DNA from: Azonexus sp.
GTDB taxonomy: Bacteria > Pseudomonadota > Gammaproteobacteria > Burkholderiales > Rhodocyclaceae
Reading direction: 5' to 3'
Length of the DNA stretch: 64,000 nucleotides
Assembly: GCA_031260295.1 (NCBI GenBank)
Contig: JAIRKE010000074.1
Location: forward strand, 51,967-115,966
In this document: positions 1 to 9,277 of the stretch, piece by piece
Numbering within the stretch: the first letter of the stretch is position 1
Layout of the letters: each line of letters starts with the position of its first letter
Notes under the pieces: generated by a model
What the model saw: the letters and a program-made list of their open reading frames with translations, nothing else
Told to the model about the DNA's origin: nothing
The model's database searches: none
Translations under genes and position numbers: made by a program

Positions 1-1206
1 CTGTTTCCCCTCCTCCCGTTCGTCTGGATTAGCAAGCGCCTGCACCATACGCCAGACAGCGGCTATCTGAAAACCATTCTTGGTTGCGTAGTGACCCGCG
101 TGCCGATCACCCGTATCGTTATAACCCCACCAATCCCAACAGGCATTCGGGTTCATGGGGAGCATCGCGGAGGAAGTAGCCTGCGGGAACAAAACGACCA
201 GGCGGTTCTGTTCCGCCCATTCGTTGTAGCCCGCGCTTTTCACGAAATCCATATTGATTTTACCGGCACTTTGCTGGCAACCATGAAACGCGATGTGCAG
301 CCGGCAGGCTTTTCCTTCCAGACAGCTCCGAGGCACATAGAGATACCCCTCGCCAGCCATTGAGATTCTGTCCGGTTTAATTTTTCTGTCATCTATCCGC
401 GTATAGAGAGCCTGATTGAAGGAGAGCAGTTTTCCTTTCAATTGATCACTGGCGGTGCGCTGCATCGGGCCGTAGAAAAATTGCAGCGCCATGCCTGCCG
501 CATCATAAGGGGTCTTGCCAACGGAACAGACATTGATGAAATTGCCGCCGGTCACGTCGCAAACATTACAAGAGGCGCCCGTTTCATTCTCGCTATTTGC
601 GCAGGCGGCGGAGATTTGTGCGTGTGCCGCAGGCAATTCATGTTTATGGAAAATCTGGTGCGCTGGTACAAATGCGCGGTAATAGGTTTCCAGTGCGCTG
701 CTGACGGGCGTTTTCACGATGCCGTCGTTATAGCCATGAAAAATCCAGACTTTTTGCCGTACCAACCTGTCCAGTGGATCGATCTTTCCTTCCTTTGCCC
801 AACGCTGTGTCGTTTCCCGCATCAAACGCTGATCGTCTTCCGTAATTGCACTGACCGGAAACATCGGATCACCTTGCATGCAACGAGCGATGGCTTTCGA
901 TAGCCCTGCGCCGCTCCAGGATTCTTTCCCTGCACAGAAATAGGGACCCCCTGCCGTTATGGCAACGCCCTTGATAGAGTCGGAATGCGCAACGGCCATC
1001 TGTGTCGCCATGAAAGCGCCGGAAGAGATGCCGGAGGCCGTCGTCTCCCGCAAATCCAGGTTCAGTTTGGGCAATGTCCCTTGTACTTGTTCTGCTTCAG
1101 GCAGAGCAAACCAGGATACCGCCAGCACCGCCGTAAACAGTGTGGAGCCTATGAGTAACGGCATACCCATTTTTCGTGGCGAGGCTTCCGGGGGAGATGT
1201 AGCCAT
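1..1206 (-). CDS. PHB-depolymerase-like secreted esterase, 3' end outside window
   Basis: This reading frame is open for 402 codons from an ATG at 1206 to the window edge, so the C-terminus is missing. The start of the protein has a short polar stretch, then a hydrophobic segment (about residues 16-36) that looks like a signal peptide; ATGs at codons 13 and 15 are alternative starts, and no start has a good Shine-Dalgarno sequence. A GISSGAF motif fits the lipase-box nucleophile serine. Further on, a WIFHGYNDG segment could supply the aspartate, an HIAFHGC motif matches the oxyanion-hole HGC signature of PHB depolymerases, and GDRHAGHYA could supply the histidine. The expected role is hydrolysis of poly(3-hydroxybutyrate) or a similar polyester. 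Base composition is visibly less GC-rich than in the flagellar genes beside it, which suggests a separate origin. Substrate is inferred. Confidence 0.75.
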   Translation of the reverse strand, partial: MATSPPEASPRKMGMPLLIGSTLFTAVLAVSWFALPEAEQVQGTLPKLNLDLRETTASGISSGAFMATQMAVAHSDSIKGVAITAGGPYFCAGKESWSGAGLSKAIARCMQGDPMFPVSAITEDDQRLMRETTQRWAKEGKIDPLDRLVRQKVWIFHGYNDGIVKTPVSSALETYYRAFVPAHQIFHKHELPAAHAQISAACANSENETGASCNVCDVTGGNFINVCSVGKTPYDAAGMALQFFYGPMQRTASDQLKGKLLSFNQALYTRIDDRKIKPDRISMAGEGYLYVPRSCLEGKACRLHIAFHGCQQSAGKINMDFVKSAGYNEWAEQNRLVVLFPQATSSAMLPMNPNACWDWWGYNDTGDRHAGHYATKNGFQIAAVWRMVQALANPDEREEGKQ

Positions 1207-1449
1207 TGTGTTATTAGAGAGGGGCTATTAGGGTCAGCATCGACTTTATTTTATGAAAATGATTGAAAACAATTCGAAGCTGCCCCCTATTTACACAAGC
1301 GTCTATTTTGCAGACGAACATAACCTTGGGAAGTTTCAGATAAACCGTGGGTAGCGTTGCACCAAGGACATTTTGGAAAGCCATATGCAGATTTTCCGCA
1401 TTGCGGACAGAAGCGGCTATTCATTGGCGTCCAACTACCGTTTTCAGAG

Positions 1450-2229
1450 TCAATGGGTTTCACCCGCCAGTTCGGTCGGCTCTTCCGGCCGGTTGGATTC
1501 GATCAGGATACTGACCCGACGATTGCGCGCCCGGCCTTCCGCCGTCGTATTGGTCTCGACCGGCCGCGTTTCACCATAGCCGATCGCCGTCAGGCGCTCG
1601 GCGCCGACGCCGCCGTCGTTGAACAGGCGCAACACGGTCGTCGCCCGCATCGCCGACAATTCCCAGTTGGACGGAAACTGGAGCGTCGCAATCGGCATGT
1701 TGTCGGTATGCCCCTCGACGATGATCGGGAAATCGGAGTTGGCCAGCACGGCCGCGATGGCACGCATGGCGCTGATCGATTCCGGTTCCAGGCGCGCCTG
1801 GCCGGGCTGGAACAGGACGCTGTCGTTGATCTCGATGGTCACGCCGCGGCTGGTTTCCAGCAGGCGGACCTTACCCTGGGCAACCAGCGGTTGCAGGGCG
1901 GCCATGATCTCGTCGGCGATGTTTTTCATGCGCTGGCGCTGCTCCGCCTTGCGCGTATCCGGTACTTTGTCGACCTTGGCCACCGGCCGCGCCGCCACCG
2001 GCGGCGCCCCCTGGATGACCGCAATCGGCTGCCCACCGGACTGCGCCGTCTGGTTACTGAATGCGTTGACCAGGGCATTCGACAGCACCTTGTACTTGCC
2101 TTCATTGACCGACGAGATGGCATACATCACGACGAAAAAGGCGAACAACAGGGTGATGAAATCGGCGTAGGAGACAAGCCAGCGCTCGAGGTTTTCGTGG
2201 TCCTCCTCGCGGCGGCGACGGCGGGCCAT
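1450..2229 (-). CDS. motD: Flagellar stator protein MotD (MotB family)
   Basis: A 259-residue protein that anchors the second stator of the flagellar motor to peptidoglycan. After a basic N-terminus (MARRRRREE), a single membrane segment includes the SYADFITLLFAFF motif, whose aspartate is the proton-carrying residue of MotB-type proteins. A linker leads to an OmpA-like peptidoglycan-binding domain with the EGHTDNMP signature and a terminal GRARNRRV segment. The ATG at 2229 shares one base with the motC stop (TAATG), so the two are probably translationally coupled. The frame stays open upstream, but that extension runs inside motC and has no family resemblance. In other bacteria MotCD often works as an alternative stator to MotAB; a MotAB pair is present at 23442-25269. 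Confidence 0.93.
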   Translation of the reverse strand: MARRRRREEDHENLERWLVSYADFITLLFAFFVVMYAISSVNEGKYKVLSNALVNAFSNQTAQSGGQPIAVIQGAPPVAARPVAKVDKVPDTRKAEQRQRMKNIADEIMAALQPLVAQGKVRLLETSRGVTIEINDSVLFQPGQARLEPESISAMRAIAAVLANSDFPIIVEGHTDNMPIATLQFPSNWELSAMRATTVLRLFNDGGVGAERLTAIGYGETRPVETNTTAEGRARNRRVSILIESNRPEEPTELAGETH

Positions 2230-2969
2230 TACAACAGATAGCCCCGCAAACGGCCTTCGATGATGCGCGGATTGTCGCCCTGGGCGATGCCGACCAGACC
2301 GTCGATCACCATTTCGCGCACCACGACCATGCGGCCGATGTAGTACTTCAGCTTGCCGGCGATCGGTAGGTAGATCAGGTTCGCCAGGCCGACACCGTAG
2401 ATGGTGGCAACGAAGGCGACGGCGATACCAGCACCCAGTTTGCTCGGATCGGAGAGATTTTCCATCACATGAATCAGTCCCATCACCGCGCCAAGAATGC
2501 CGATGGTCGGCGAATAGCCGCCCGCCGCCTCCCAGATCTTGGCCGATTGCCGCCATTCATCCTCGAAGGTATTGATCTCGACTTCCAGCAACTCGCGAAG
2601 ACGCTCGGGATCGGCACCATCGACCAGCAGTTGCAGGCCCTTGCGGGTAAACTCATCTTTCACCGCCGGAATGTAGTTTTCCAGCACCAGCAGACCTTCC
2701 TTGCGGGACACTTGGCTCCATCTCAGGATCTGGTCGATCATGCCCTTCTGCTCGATCACCGGCGGCACCCAAACCCATTTGGTCATTTTCAGGCCGCGCC
2801 GGAAGACATGAAAAGGGCTTTGCAGCAACACCGCGCCCAGGGTTCCACCAAGAACGATCAGCAAGGCCGTCGGCTGGGCCAGGGAAGCGACATGCCCTCC
2901 CTCCAGCATCTGACCGCCAAGAATCGCCACCATGCCGAGCAGCAGGCCGGCAACACTGATTTTATCCAA
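2229..2969 (-). CDS. motC: Flagellar stator protein MotC (MotA family)
   Basis: A 246-residue inner-membrane stator subunit that works with MotD to convert proton flow into motor torque. The N-terminus carries two membrane helices (GLLLGMVAILGG and ALLIVLGGTLGAVLLQ), followed by a cytoplasmic loop and a second hairpin with GGYSPTIGILGAVMGLIHVM and GIAVAFVATIYGVGLANL, as in the MotA/TolQ/ExbB family. The start chosen is a TTG at 2969, which overlaps the 3' end of fliA and has a GGGGAAGG ribosome site just upstream; this gives a protein of the usual MotC length starting MDKISVAG. The longer open frame upstream runs within fliA and does not resemble the family. It is the penultimate gene of the flh-fliA-motCD operon. 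Confidence 0.9.
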   Translation of the reverse strand: MDKISVAGLLLGMVAILGGQMLEGGHVASLAQPTALLIVLGGTLGAVLLQSPFHVFRRGLKMTKWVWVPPVIEQKGMIDQILRWSQVSRKEGLLVLENYIPAVKDEFTRKGLQLLVDGADPERLRELLEVEINTFEDEWRQSAKIWEAAGGYSPTIGILGAVMGLIHVMENLSDPSKLGAGIAVAFVATIYGVGLANLIYLPIAGKLKYYIGRMVVVREMVIDGLVGIAQGDNPRIIEGRLRGYLL

Positions 2970-3714
2970 GCGCCTTCCCCTTACGCTTGCCAGCCACCTT
3001 GGGCAACTCGCCGGCAATCCGTGCCCGCACGCGGGCAATGGCTTGGCTGTGCAACTGGGAGACACGCGACTCGGTTACACCCATGATCTCGCCAATTTCA
3101 CGCAAATTCAGATCCTGCTCGTAGTACAGGCCCATCATCAGCTTCTCCCGTTCCGGCAGGCGGGCGATCGCATCGACCAGCCCCTGGCGGAGATCGCGAT
3201 CCTCAAGAATGGAGGCCGGATCGGCATCGTTATCGGTCAGGTGACGGTCGAGAAAACTCTCGTCGCCATCACTGGAAAAATCGTCGAAATAGACGATCTG
3301 GTGGCCACGCGCCTCCTGCAGCGTGTGCTGGTAATCGGCCAGCGACATGCCCAGCACCTCGGCCAATTCGCCTTCCGAGGGCACCCGGCCATGCTCGTGC
3401 TCAAGCTGGTTGATCGCTGCTTCGATGCGCCGCAGCTCCCGGCGCAGATTGCGCGGCAACCAGTCGTTCTCGCGCAGGCCGTCGAGCATTGCGCCGCGCA
3501 CGCGCTGCGTGGCATAGGTTTCAAACTGGGCGCCGAAGCCTTCCTGATAGCGATCCATCGCATCGAGCAGCCCGATCATGCCGTTCTGCACCAGATCCTC
3601 GAACTGCACACTGGCCGGCAGGCGGGCCATCAGATGATAGGCGATACGCTTCACCAGCGGCACGAAGCGCTGCACCAACTGTTCCCTGTCTGGCTGCCCG
3701 GCAGCGGTATACAT
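2962..3714 (-). CDS. fliA: RNA polymerase sigma-28 factor FliA
   Basis: A 250-residue flagellar sigma factor that directs transcription of late flagellar and chemotaxis genes. Region 2 is clear (LVQNGMIGLLDAMDRY followed by FETYATQRVRGAMLDGLR), region 3 follows, and region 4 holds the helix-turn-helix NLREIGEIMGVTESRVSQLH. The ATG at 3714 shares one base with the flhG stop (TGATG). A TTG one codon earlier is possible but less likely. The gene ends with eight bases of overlap with the motC TTG start, so translation of the operon is tightly coupled. Its position after flhF-flhG follows the arrangement known in Pseudomonas and many betaproteobacteria. An anti-sigma factor FlgM would be expected elsewhere in the genome. 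Confidence 0.95.
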   Translation of the reverse strand: MYTAAGQPDREQLVQRFVPLVKRIAYHLMARLPASVQFEDLVQNGMIGLLDAMDRYQEGFGAQFETYATQRVRGAMLDGLRENDWLPRNLRRELRRIEAAINQLEHEHGRVPSEGELAEVLGMSLADYQHTLQEARGHQIVYFDDFSSDGDESFLDRHLTDNDADPASILEDRDLRQGLVDAIARLPEREKLMMGLYYEQDLNLREIGEIMGVTESRVSQLHSQAIARVRARIAGELPKVAGKRKGKALG

Positions 3715-4601
3715 CAAGCTCGCAGTACGTTAGGGGTTATGCGTTGGCTCAAGTGTAACAGTTGCTGTATGAAATACTCGACACCGCCACCACCGTCGCT
3801 GCTCTGCCAATGCAGCAGTTCGCCGGCGATGTCGCGGAAAGCCGCCGCGACCGACGAATCCGGCGCCTGCACCAGGACCGGCCGGGCCAACTGGAAGGAT
3901 TGCCGCAGCGCCTCGTCGAGCGGGATGGCGCCGGCGTATTCCAGTTGCGCGATACCGCGCTGGGCCGCGACTTGGGCAATGTTGTCGAAAATCGAACGGG
4001 CGTCGGCGTGACTACGTACCTTGTTGACCAGAATACGAAAATGGCGGCGGGAAAAAGCCTGGCTGACCTTCTTGATCAGCGAATAGGCCTCGGTAATCGA
4101 GGCGCTGCTGCCCGACAGCACCACCACCGCCTCCTGCGAGGCCAGACCGAAGGGGGAAAAACCACCGGGATGGGCCATGCTGGCATCGACCAGGATCACG
4201 TCAACCGGCCGTTCCAGCCCCGACATGGCGTCGAGCAAGGTCTGCTGCTGCGCCAGCGACAACTTACCGAGCTTCTTGACGGCGCGCGCAGCAGGTAGGA
4301 TGCGCAGGCTGTGCATCGGCTGCAGCAACACTTGCGCCAGGCCGATTTCGCGCTGCACGACGTTGAGCAGGTCGTAGCGTGCCATCAGGCCGAAGGAGGC
4401 GGCAATGTCGTCGCGCGCGGCATGCTCGTCGATGATCAGCACTTCCTTGCCGAGGCGGGCCAGGGCCACGCCGAGATTGGCCACGGCGACGCTGCGCCCG
4501 ACGCCTTCGCAACCGGCGACGAACGTCACCACCTGTAGTTGCTGGCCGCCGCCGAGCAGCCGGCGCAGTCCGGCCGCCTGGTCGGCGCGAAAATCAGCCA
4601 T
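3714..4601 (-). CDS. flhG: FlhG/FleN-like MinD-family ATPase with atypical P-loop
   Basis: A 295-residue member of the ParA/MinD family that in polar flagellates limits flagellar number and acts with FlhF. The N-terminal QLQVVTFVAG strand leads into the nucleotide loop, which reads GCEGVGRSV (residues 30-38) rather than the canonical KGGVGKT: the signature lysine is absent and the second lysine is an arginine. A switch-like VDVILVDASM segment and the ILVNKVRS segment are in the expected places. The gene overlaps the end of flhF by eight bases and abuts fliA. Family assignment is firm from context; whether this protein hydrolyses ATP normally is uncertain. Confidence 0.88.
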   Translation of the reverse strand: MADFRADQAAGLRRLLGGGQQLQVVTFVAGCEGVGRSVAVANLGVALARLGKEVLIIDEHAARDDIAASFGLMARYDLLNVVQREIGLAQVLLQPMHSLRILPAARAVKKLGKLSLAQQQTLLDAMSGLERPVDVILVDASMAHPGGFSPFGLASQEAVVVLSGSSASITEAYSLIKKVSQAFSRRHFRILVNKVRSHADARSIFDNIAQVAAQRGIAQLEYAGAIPLDEALRQSFQLARPVLVQAPDSSVAAAFRDIAGELLHWQSSDGGGGVEYFIQQLLHLSQRITPNVLRA

Positions 4602-6027
4602 GATGCGCCCCGACCGCCATCATGCCGGCATTGGCCATCATCAGCACCGGCTCGATGCCGGCATGCTTGTGCGGCGAGGCTTCCGGCAGATCCTTGAAGG
4701 CGCGATGCAGCAGGTAGCTACGATTGGGCAGATGCAGATCCTCCGGCACCCGTTGTCCGTTGGAGACATAGTGCAGGCGCAGGCCGTGGCGCATGATCAC
4801 GTCCAGGGCGGTGGCCAGGCTGGCGGCCTCGTCGATCTTGGTCAGGATGCAGCCGGCCAGACGGTCACCCTGGTAGGCACGGACCACGTCGTCAAGCGTG
4901 TCGCCGCGCGAGGTCGACGACAGCAGCAGCAGGCGCTGCACGGCGCAGCCGGCCAGCATGTCGGTCAGTTCCGGCACCAGCTTGTCCTTCTGGCTCATGC
5001 CCATGGTGTCGATCAGGACCATGTGCTTGTGCTGTAGTTCTTTCAGGGTCTGCCGCAGTTCGCCGGCATCTTTCACCAGATACACCGAGACGCCGAGGAT
5101 GCGGCCATAAATGCGCAATTGCTCGTGGGCGCCGATCCGGTAGCCATCGGTGGTGACCAGGGCGACTTTGTTCGGCCCGTGGCGGAGCACGCAGCGCGCC
5201 GCCCGCTTGGCGGTAGTGGTGGTCTTGCCGACCCCGGTCGGCCCGACCAGGGCATAGACGCCGCCACGGTCGACAATGTCGGTATCGCTGCCGACGGTCA
5301 GCAACGAGCGGTCGGCGGCTCCCTTGACCCAGGCCATGGCCTGAACGCCGTTCATCTCGGACGGCAGGTCGCTCAGCAAGTCGCGGACGAAGCGGGGCGA
5401 GAAGCCGGCATCAAGCATCTGGCGCAGAACTTCCGTCTTCACCGGGGCCGAACGGGCCGTTTCACCCCAGGCGAAGCCGGCCAAATGTTGTTCGACGATC
5501 TTGCGCAGCGAGCGGATCTCGTCCATGACCTCCATCGGCACCACTTCGGCGGCGCGGCGCGGCGCTTCGGCCTGCGGCGCCGGCGCGCTCTGCAGCGGCG
5601 CCTGTGGCCGCGCGGCCTCGAAGTTGCGCAACGCGCCGGTCCGGGGAATGCCGGCATTGACGGTGCCGGTCGGACGGGAAGTGGATGCCGGAGCAGCAGT
5701 CATCACCGCCGGACGTTGCGCAGCGGCCGGCGGCAGGCCGGGAATGGCGTGCCGGACCGCAGCCGCCTGGGCGCGCGCGGCGCTGAGCGAAACGCGATAA
5801 TCGTCGTCACCGTCGGCAACCAACGGGCGACGCTCGGGCGGCGGGGCCGCTACGTCGGCCACCATCGTCGGCGCGATCATTACCATGTCGCGGGCGGCAA
5901 CCGCCATGATCTCGACGCCGCCGGGAACTCCCCGGTTGGATAGGATGATCGCGTCGTTGCCGAGCGTCTCCTTGACTTTGCGCAAGGCATCCCGCGGATT
6001 AGCGGCGATGAATTTTCTGACGTTCAT
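4594..6027 (-). CDS. flhF: Flagellar SRP-type GTPase FlhF
   Basis: A 477-residue GTPase of the signal-recognition-particle family that sets flagellar position and number. The first 60 residues form the conserved FlhF B-domain (MNVRKFIAANPRDALRKVKE). A proline- and alanine-rich region follows to about residue 165, then the helical N-domain. The G-domain shows G1 GPTGVGKTTT at 262-271, a TTDGYRIGAHEQL segment, the G3-type LIDTMGMSQ and the TKIDEA specificity motif. The ATG at 6027 overlaps the flhA stop by four bases (ATGA), so translation is probably coupled. It lies between flhA and flhG, the standard order for polar flagellates. Confidence 0.95.
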   Translation of the reverse strand: MNVRKFIAANPRDALRKVKETLGNDAIILSNRGVPGGVEIMAVAARDMVMIAPTMVADVAAPPPERRPLVADGDDDYRVSLSAARAQAAAVRHAIPGLPPAAAQRPAVMTAAPASTSRPTGTVNAGIPRTGALRNFEAARPQAPLQSAPAPQAEAPRRAAEVVPMEVMDEIRSLRKIVEQHLAGFAWGETARSAPVKTEVLRQMLDAGFSPRFVRDLLSDLPSEMNGVQAMAWVKGAADRSLLTVGSDTDIVDRGGVYALVGPTGVGKTTTTAKRAARCVLRHGPNKVALVTTDGYRIGAHEQLRIYGRILGVSVYLVKDAGELRQTLKELQHKHMVLIDTMGMSQKDKLVPELTDMLAGCAVQRLLLLSSTSRGDTLDDVVRAYQGDRLAGCILTKIDEAASLATALDVIMRHGLRLHYVSNGQRVPEDLHLPNRSYLLHRAFKDLPEASPHKHAGIEPVLMMANAGMMAVGAHHG

Positions 6028-8117
6028 GTTGTAGTACCCCCAATCACCGAGGTCACCTTGATGATTCGATTTTCTGGAACTTCGCTATGCGCCAGCACCT
6101 TCAACTGGGTGACGGAGCGGCGCAGGAAACGGGATAGGAGCAGGCGCAGGCTGCTCGGCACCAGCAATACCGCCGGCATGCCGAGGCTTTCCTGACGCTG
6201 GGCGGCGGCGGCCGCTTCACGCACCAGCGTGTCGGCCAGCCCCGGCTCGAAGCTGGTGTTTTCGCTACCGCCGGCGACGGCCTGCATGAGCAAGCGCTCA
6301 AGCGACGGATCGAGCGACATGACCTGCATTTCGCCATTGCCGGGGAAGAGTTGCTGGACGATGGCGCGGCCCAGGGCGTTGCGTACCTGGCCGAGCAGTT
6401 CGTCGGCGTTCTGGGTGCGGCTGGCGTGGTCGGCGACGGTTTCGATGATGGTGCGCATGTCGCGGATATGCACGCCTTCGTCGAGCAGGCTCTGTAGCAC
6501 TTTCTGCAAGGTGCCCAGCGGCAGGACCTTGGGCACCAGGTCTTCGACCAGCTTGGGCATTTCCTTGGCCAGATGGTCGAGCAGTTGCTGCACCTCCTGA
6601 CGGCCCAGCAATTCGCCGGCGTGGGTCAAAATCAGGTGGTTCAGGTGGGTGGCGACAACGGTCGAGGCGTCGACGACGGTATAGCCATAGGCTTGCGCAT
6701 TATCACGCAGGCCGACATCGATCCAGACCGCCGGCAGACCGAAGGCCGGATCGATGGTGGGCGTGCCGTTCAGGGTGCCGGCCACGCGGCCGGGGTTGAT
6801 CGCCAGAAGCTGGCCGGCATAAGCTTCGCCGGCGCCGAGTTCGACGCCCTTGAGCAGGATGCGGTAAGCGTTCGGCTTCAATTCGAGGTTGTCGCGGATA
6901 TGCACCGGCGACACCAGGAAACCGACTTCCTGGGCGAATTTCTTGCGGATGCCGCGGATGCGGCGCAGCAGTTCGCCGTCCTGCGATTTGTCCACCAGCG
7001 GGATCAGGCGATAACCGACTTCCAGGCCGAGCACGTCGAGCGGCGCGACATCGCTCCAACTGGCCTCGACCGCTTCCGGCACCGAGGTCGGCGCGACCGT
7101 GACCGGCGGCGCCGCGGCGATGCGCTGCTCGCGCTGCCCCATGCGCCAGGCCAGATAGCCAGTGGTGCTGGCCAGCAGCAGGAAAACCAGATTCGGCATG
7201 CCCGGAATCAGACCGAGGGTACCGATGATGCCGGCGGTGATGGCCAGCGACTTCGGATTGCGGAACATCTGTCCGAGCACCTGCTGGCCGACATCGCGGT
7301 CGTCGGAAACGCGAGTCACCACCAGACCGGCGGCAATTGAGATGATCAGGCCGGGAATCTGGGCCACCAGACCGTCGCCGATGGTCAACAGAGTGTAGGT
7401 CTTGCCGGCGACGGCAAAATCCATGTTGTGCTGGAAGATGCCAATAAACAGGCCACCGACGATATTGATCAACATGATGATGATGCCGGCGATGGCATCG
7501 CCACGGACGAATTTCGAAGCACCGTCCATCGACCCGTAGAACTCGGACTCGCGGGCGACATCCTGGCGGCGCTGCCGTGCCTCGTCCTCGCCGATCAGGC
7601 CGGCGTTGAGGTCGGCGTCGATGGCCATCTGCTTGCCGGGCATCGCATCGAGCGCGAAGCGGGCGGACACTTCGGCCACCCGGCCGGCACCCTTGGTGAT
7701 CACCATGAAGTTGATGATCACCAGAATCATGAAGACGACGATACCGACCGCGAAATTGCCGCCGACCAGGAAGTGGCCGAAGGCCTCGATCACCTTACCG
7801 GCGGCAGCCGGGCCGGTATGCCCCTCGATCAGCACGACCCGGGTCGAGGCAACGTTGAGCGACAGGCGCAGCAGCGTGGTTACCAGCAGCACGGTCGGAA
7901 AGACGGAAAAATCCAGGGTTTTCTGGGTATTGATGGCGACCAGCAGCACTAGCACCGAGATGGCGATATTGAAGGTGAACAGCAGATCGAGAACGAAGGC
8001 CGGCAGCGGCAGCACCATCATCGCCAGGATCATCATGATCAGCATCGGCGCCGCCAATTGGGTGACGTTCAGCCGCCCAAGGAAGTTCTGCATGCCGAGC
8101 GAGGAGGAAGTCGCCAT
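6024..8117 (-). CDS. flhA: Flagellar type III export gate protein FlhA
   Basis: A 697-residue export-gate protein of the flagellar type III secretion apparatus. The N-terminal half has about eight hydrophobic segments and the highly conserved FHIPEP-family cytoplasmic loop (GAGRVAEVSARFALDAMPGK, then DADLNAGLIGEDEAR). The C-terminal half is the cytoplasmic platform that receives chaperone-substrate complexes. Full family length is present. The start lies directly after the flhB stop with no gap (TAA then ATG), and the stop overlaps the flhF start. It works with FlhB and with FliOPQR, which are not in this window. Confidence 0.96.
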   Translation of the reverse strand: MATSSSLGMQNFLGRLNVTQLAAPMLIMMILAMMVLPLPAFVLDLLFTFNIAISVLVLLVAINTQKTLDFSVFPTVLLVTTLLRLSLNVASTRVVLIEGHTGPAAAGKVIEAFGHFLVGGNFAVGIVVFMILVIINFMVITKGAGRVAEVSARFALDAMPGKQMAIDADLNAGLIGEDEARQRRQDVARESEFYGSMDGASKFVRGDAIAGIIIMLINIVGGLFIGIFQHNMDFAVAGKTYTLLTIGDGLVAQIPGLIISIAAGLVVTRVSDDRDVGQQVLGQMFRNPKSLAITAGIIGTLGLIPGMPNLVFLLLASTTGYLAWRMGQREQRIAAAPPVTVAPTSVPEAVEASWSDVAPLDVLGLEVGYRLIPLVDKSQDGELLRRIRGIRKKFAQEVGFLVSPVHIRDNLELKPNAYRILLKGVELGAGEAYAGQLLAINPGRVAGTLNGTPTIDPAFGLPAVWIDVGLRDNAQAYGYTVVDASTVVATHLNHLILTHAGELLGRQEVQQLLDHLAKEMPKLVEDLVPKVLPLGTLQKVLQSLLDEGVHIRDMRTIIETVADHASRTQNADELLGQVRNALGRAIVQQLFPGNGEMQVMSLDPSLERLLMQAVAGGSENTSFEPGLADTLVREAAAAAQRQESLGMPAVLLVPSSLRLLLSRFLRRSVTQLKVLAHSEVPENRIIKVTSVIGGTTT

Positions 8118-9251
8118 TTACGCCGCCTCCGGCACCAGTTCGGGCGGCACCGGCAAATTGCGCGGCGGCACCGGATAGGCGCCGCCGTTCTGCCGCCAGC
8201 CGGCCAACTGGTACACATAAGCGAGAACCTCCGCCACGGCGTTATACAAGGCGGAGGGGATTTCGGCATCGAGGTCGGCGTGCTTGTTCAAGGCCCGCGC
8301 CAAGGACGCTGCTTCGAGTATCGGCACGCCATGCTGGCTGGCGATTTCGCGAATCTTCAAGGCAATCGTGCCGGCGCCCTTGGCCACCACCTTCGGCGCA
8401 TTCATCCCGGTCTTGTAGGACAGGGCGACGGCAAAATGCGTCGGGTTGGTGACCACGACATTGGCCTCCGGCACCGCCGCCATCATGCGGCGGCGGGCAG
8501 CCTCCATTTGCAGGCTGCGGATGCGCCCCTTGACGTGCGGGTCGCCCATCATTTCCTTCATTTCGCGCCGCACCTCATCCTTGGTCATCTTCAACTTGTG
8601 GAAGTATTGCCAGATCTGGAACGGCACATCGGCGACCACCACCAGCGCCAGCGTCGACACGAGAATCAGGAAGCAGAAGGAAATCAGGCGGCCAGCATGC
8701 GACAAGGCCAAATCTACCGGCTCGGCCAGCAGACCGAAGATTTCCGCGCGCGAATTCCAGATCAGCAGTACGGCGACGCCACCGACCAGACCCGCCTTGA
8801 GCACGGCCTTGCCGAGTTCCATCAAGCTGTTCCACGAGAACATCCGGCCGATGCCGGACAGCGGATTGATGCGCTTGGGATCAGGTGCCAGGGCCTGCGG
8901 CGAAAACACCCAGGCATTGAGGAAGAAAGGCGGCAGCAGGGCGGCCAACACAAGCACAGCCATCAACGGCGCTATCAGAAATAGTGCATCGCTGAACACC
9001 GCGCCGAGATGCGGCACTAGCAGACCGGGATTGCGAGCCAGCTCGTTATCGATGGTAAAGGCCTCGCGCGCGATCATCGTCGCCCGCCGGACAAACCAAC
9101 CACCGATCATCCAAATGGTGGCGGCGGAGGTCATCAGCACCAGAAATGTACCGAGTTCGCGCGAATGGGGAACCTGGCCTTTTTCACGCGCCTGCTCGAT
9201 TCGCCTAGCTGTAGGCTCCTCAGTTTTCTCGAGATCGCTCTCTTCCGCCAT
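8118..9251 (-). CDS. flhB: Flagellar type III export switch protein FlhB
   Basis: A 377-residue membrane protein that switches the export apparatus from rod/hook to filament substrates by autocleavage. The cytoplasmic N-terminus (EKTEEPTARRIEQAREKGQV) is diagnostic, four hydrophobic segments follow, and the C-terminal domain carries the self-cleavage motif NPTH in VVTNPTHFAVALSY. The last 30 residues are proline-rich (YPVPPRNLPVPPEL), a tail whose length varies in this family. It is the first gene of the flhB-flhA-flhF-flhG-fliA-motC-motD operon: a terminator for the preceding cheA lies upstream, and a good -10 element (TATAAT) is located about 26 bases before the start. Confidence 0.96.
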   Translation of the reverse strand: MAEESDLEKTEEPTARRIEQAREKGQVPHSRELGTFLVLMTSAATIWMIGGWFVRRATMIAREAFTIDNELARNPGLLVPHLGAVFSDALFLIAPLMAVLVLAALLPPFFLNAWVFSPQALAPDPKRINPLSGIGRMFSWNSLMELGKAVLKAGLVGGVAVLLIWNSRAEIFGLLAEPVDLALSHAGRLISFCFLILVSTLALVVVADVPFQIWQYFHKLKMTKDEVRREMKEMMGDPHVKGRIRSLQMEAARRRMMAAVPEANVVVTNPTHFAVALSYKTGMNAPKVVAKGAGTIALKIREIASQHGVPILEAASLARALNKHADLDAEIPSALYNAVAEVLAYVYQLAGWRQNGGAYPVPPRNLPVPPELVPEAA

Positions 9252-9277
9252 AGCCGTCTTCAGGGATTGTTGGGGCT

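Noticed and set aside
91-1231. Three short + strand frames at the left edge
   Set aside because: They are antisense to the PHB-depolymerase-like gene, which has clear catalytic motifs and one unbroken frame.
1254-1268. Fur-box-like sequence upstream of the PHB-depolymerase-like gene
   Set aside because: It matches only about two-thirds of a 7-1-7 Fur site and AT-rich DNA produces such matches by chance.
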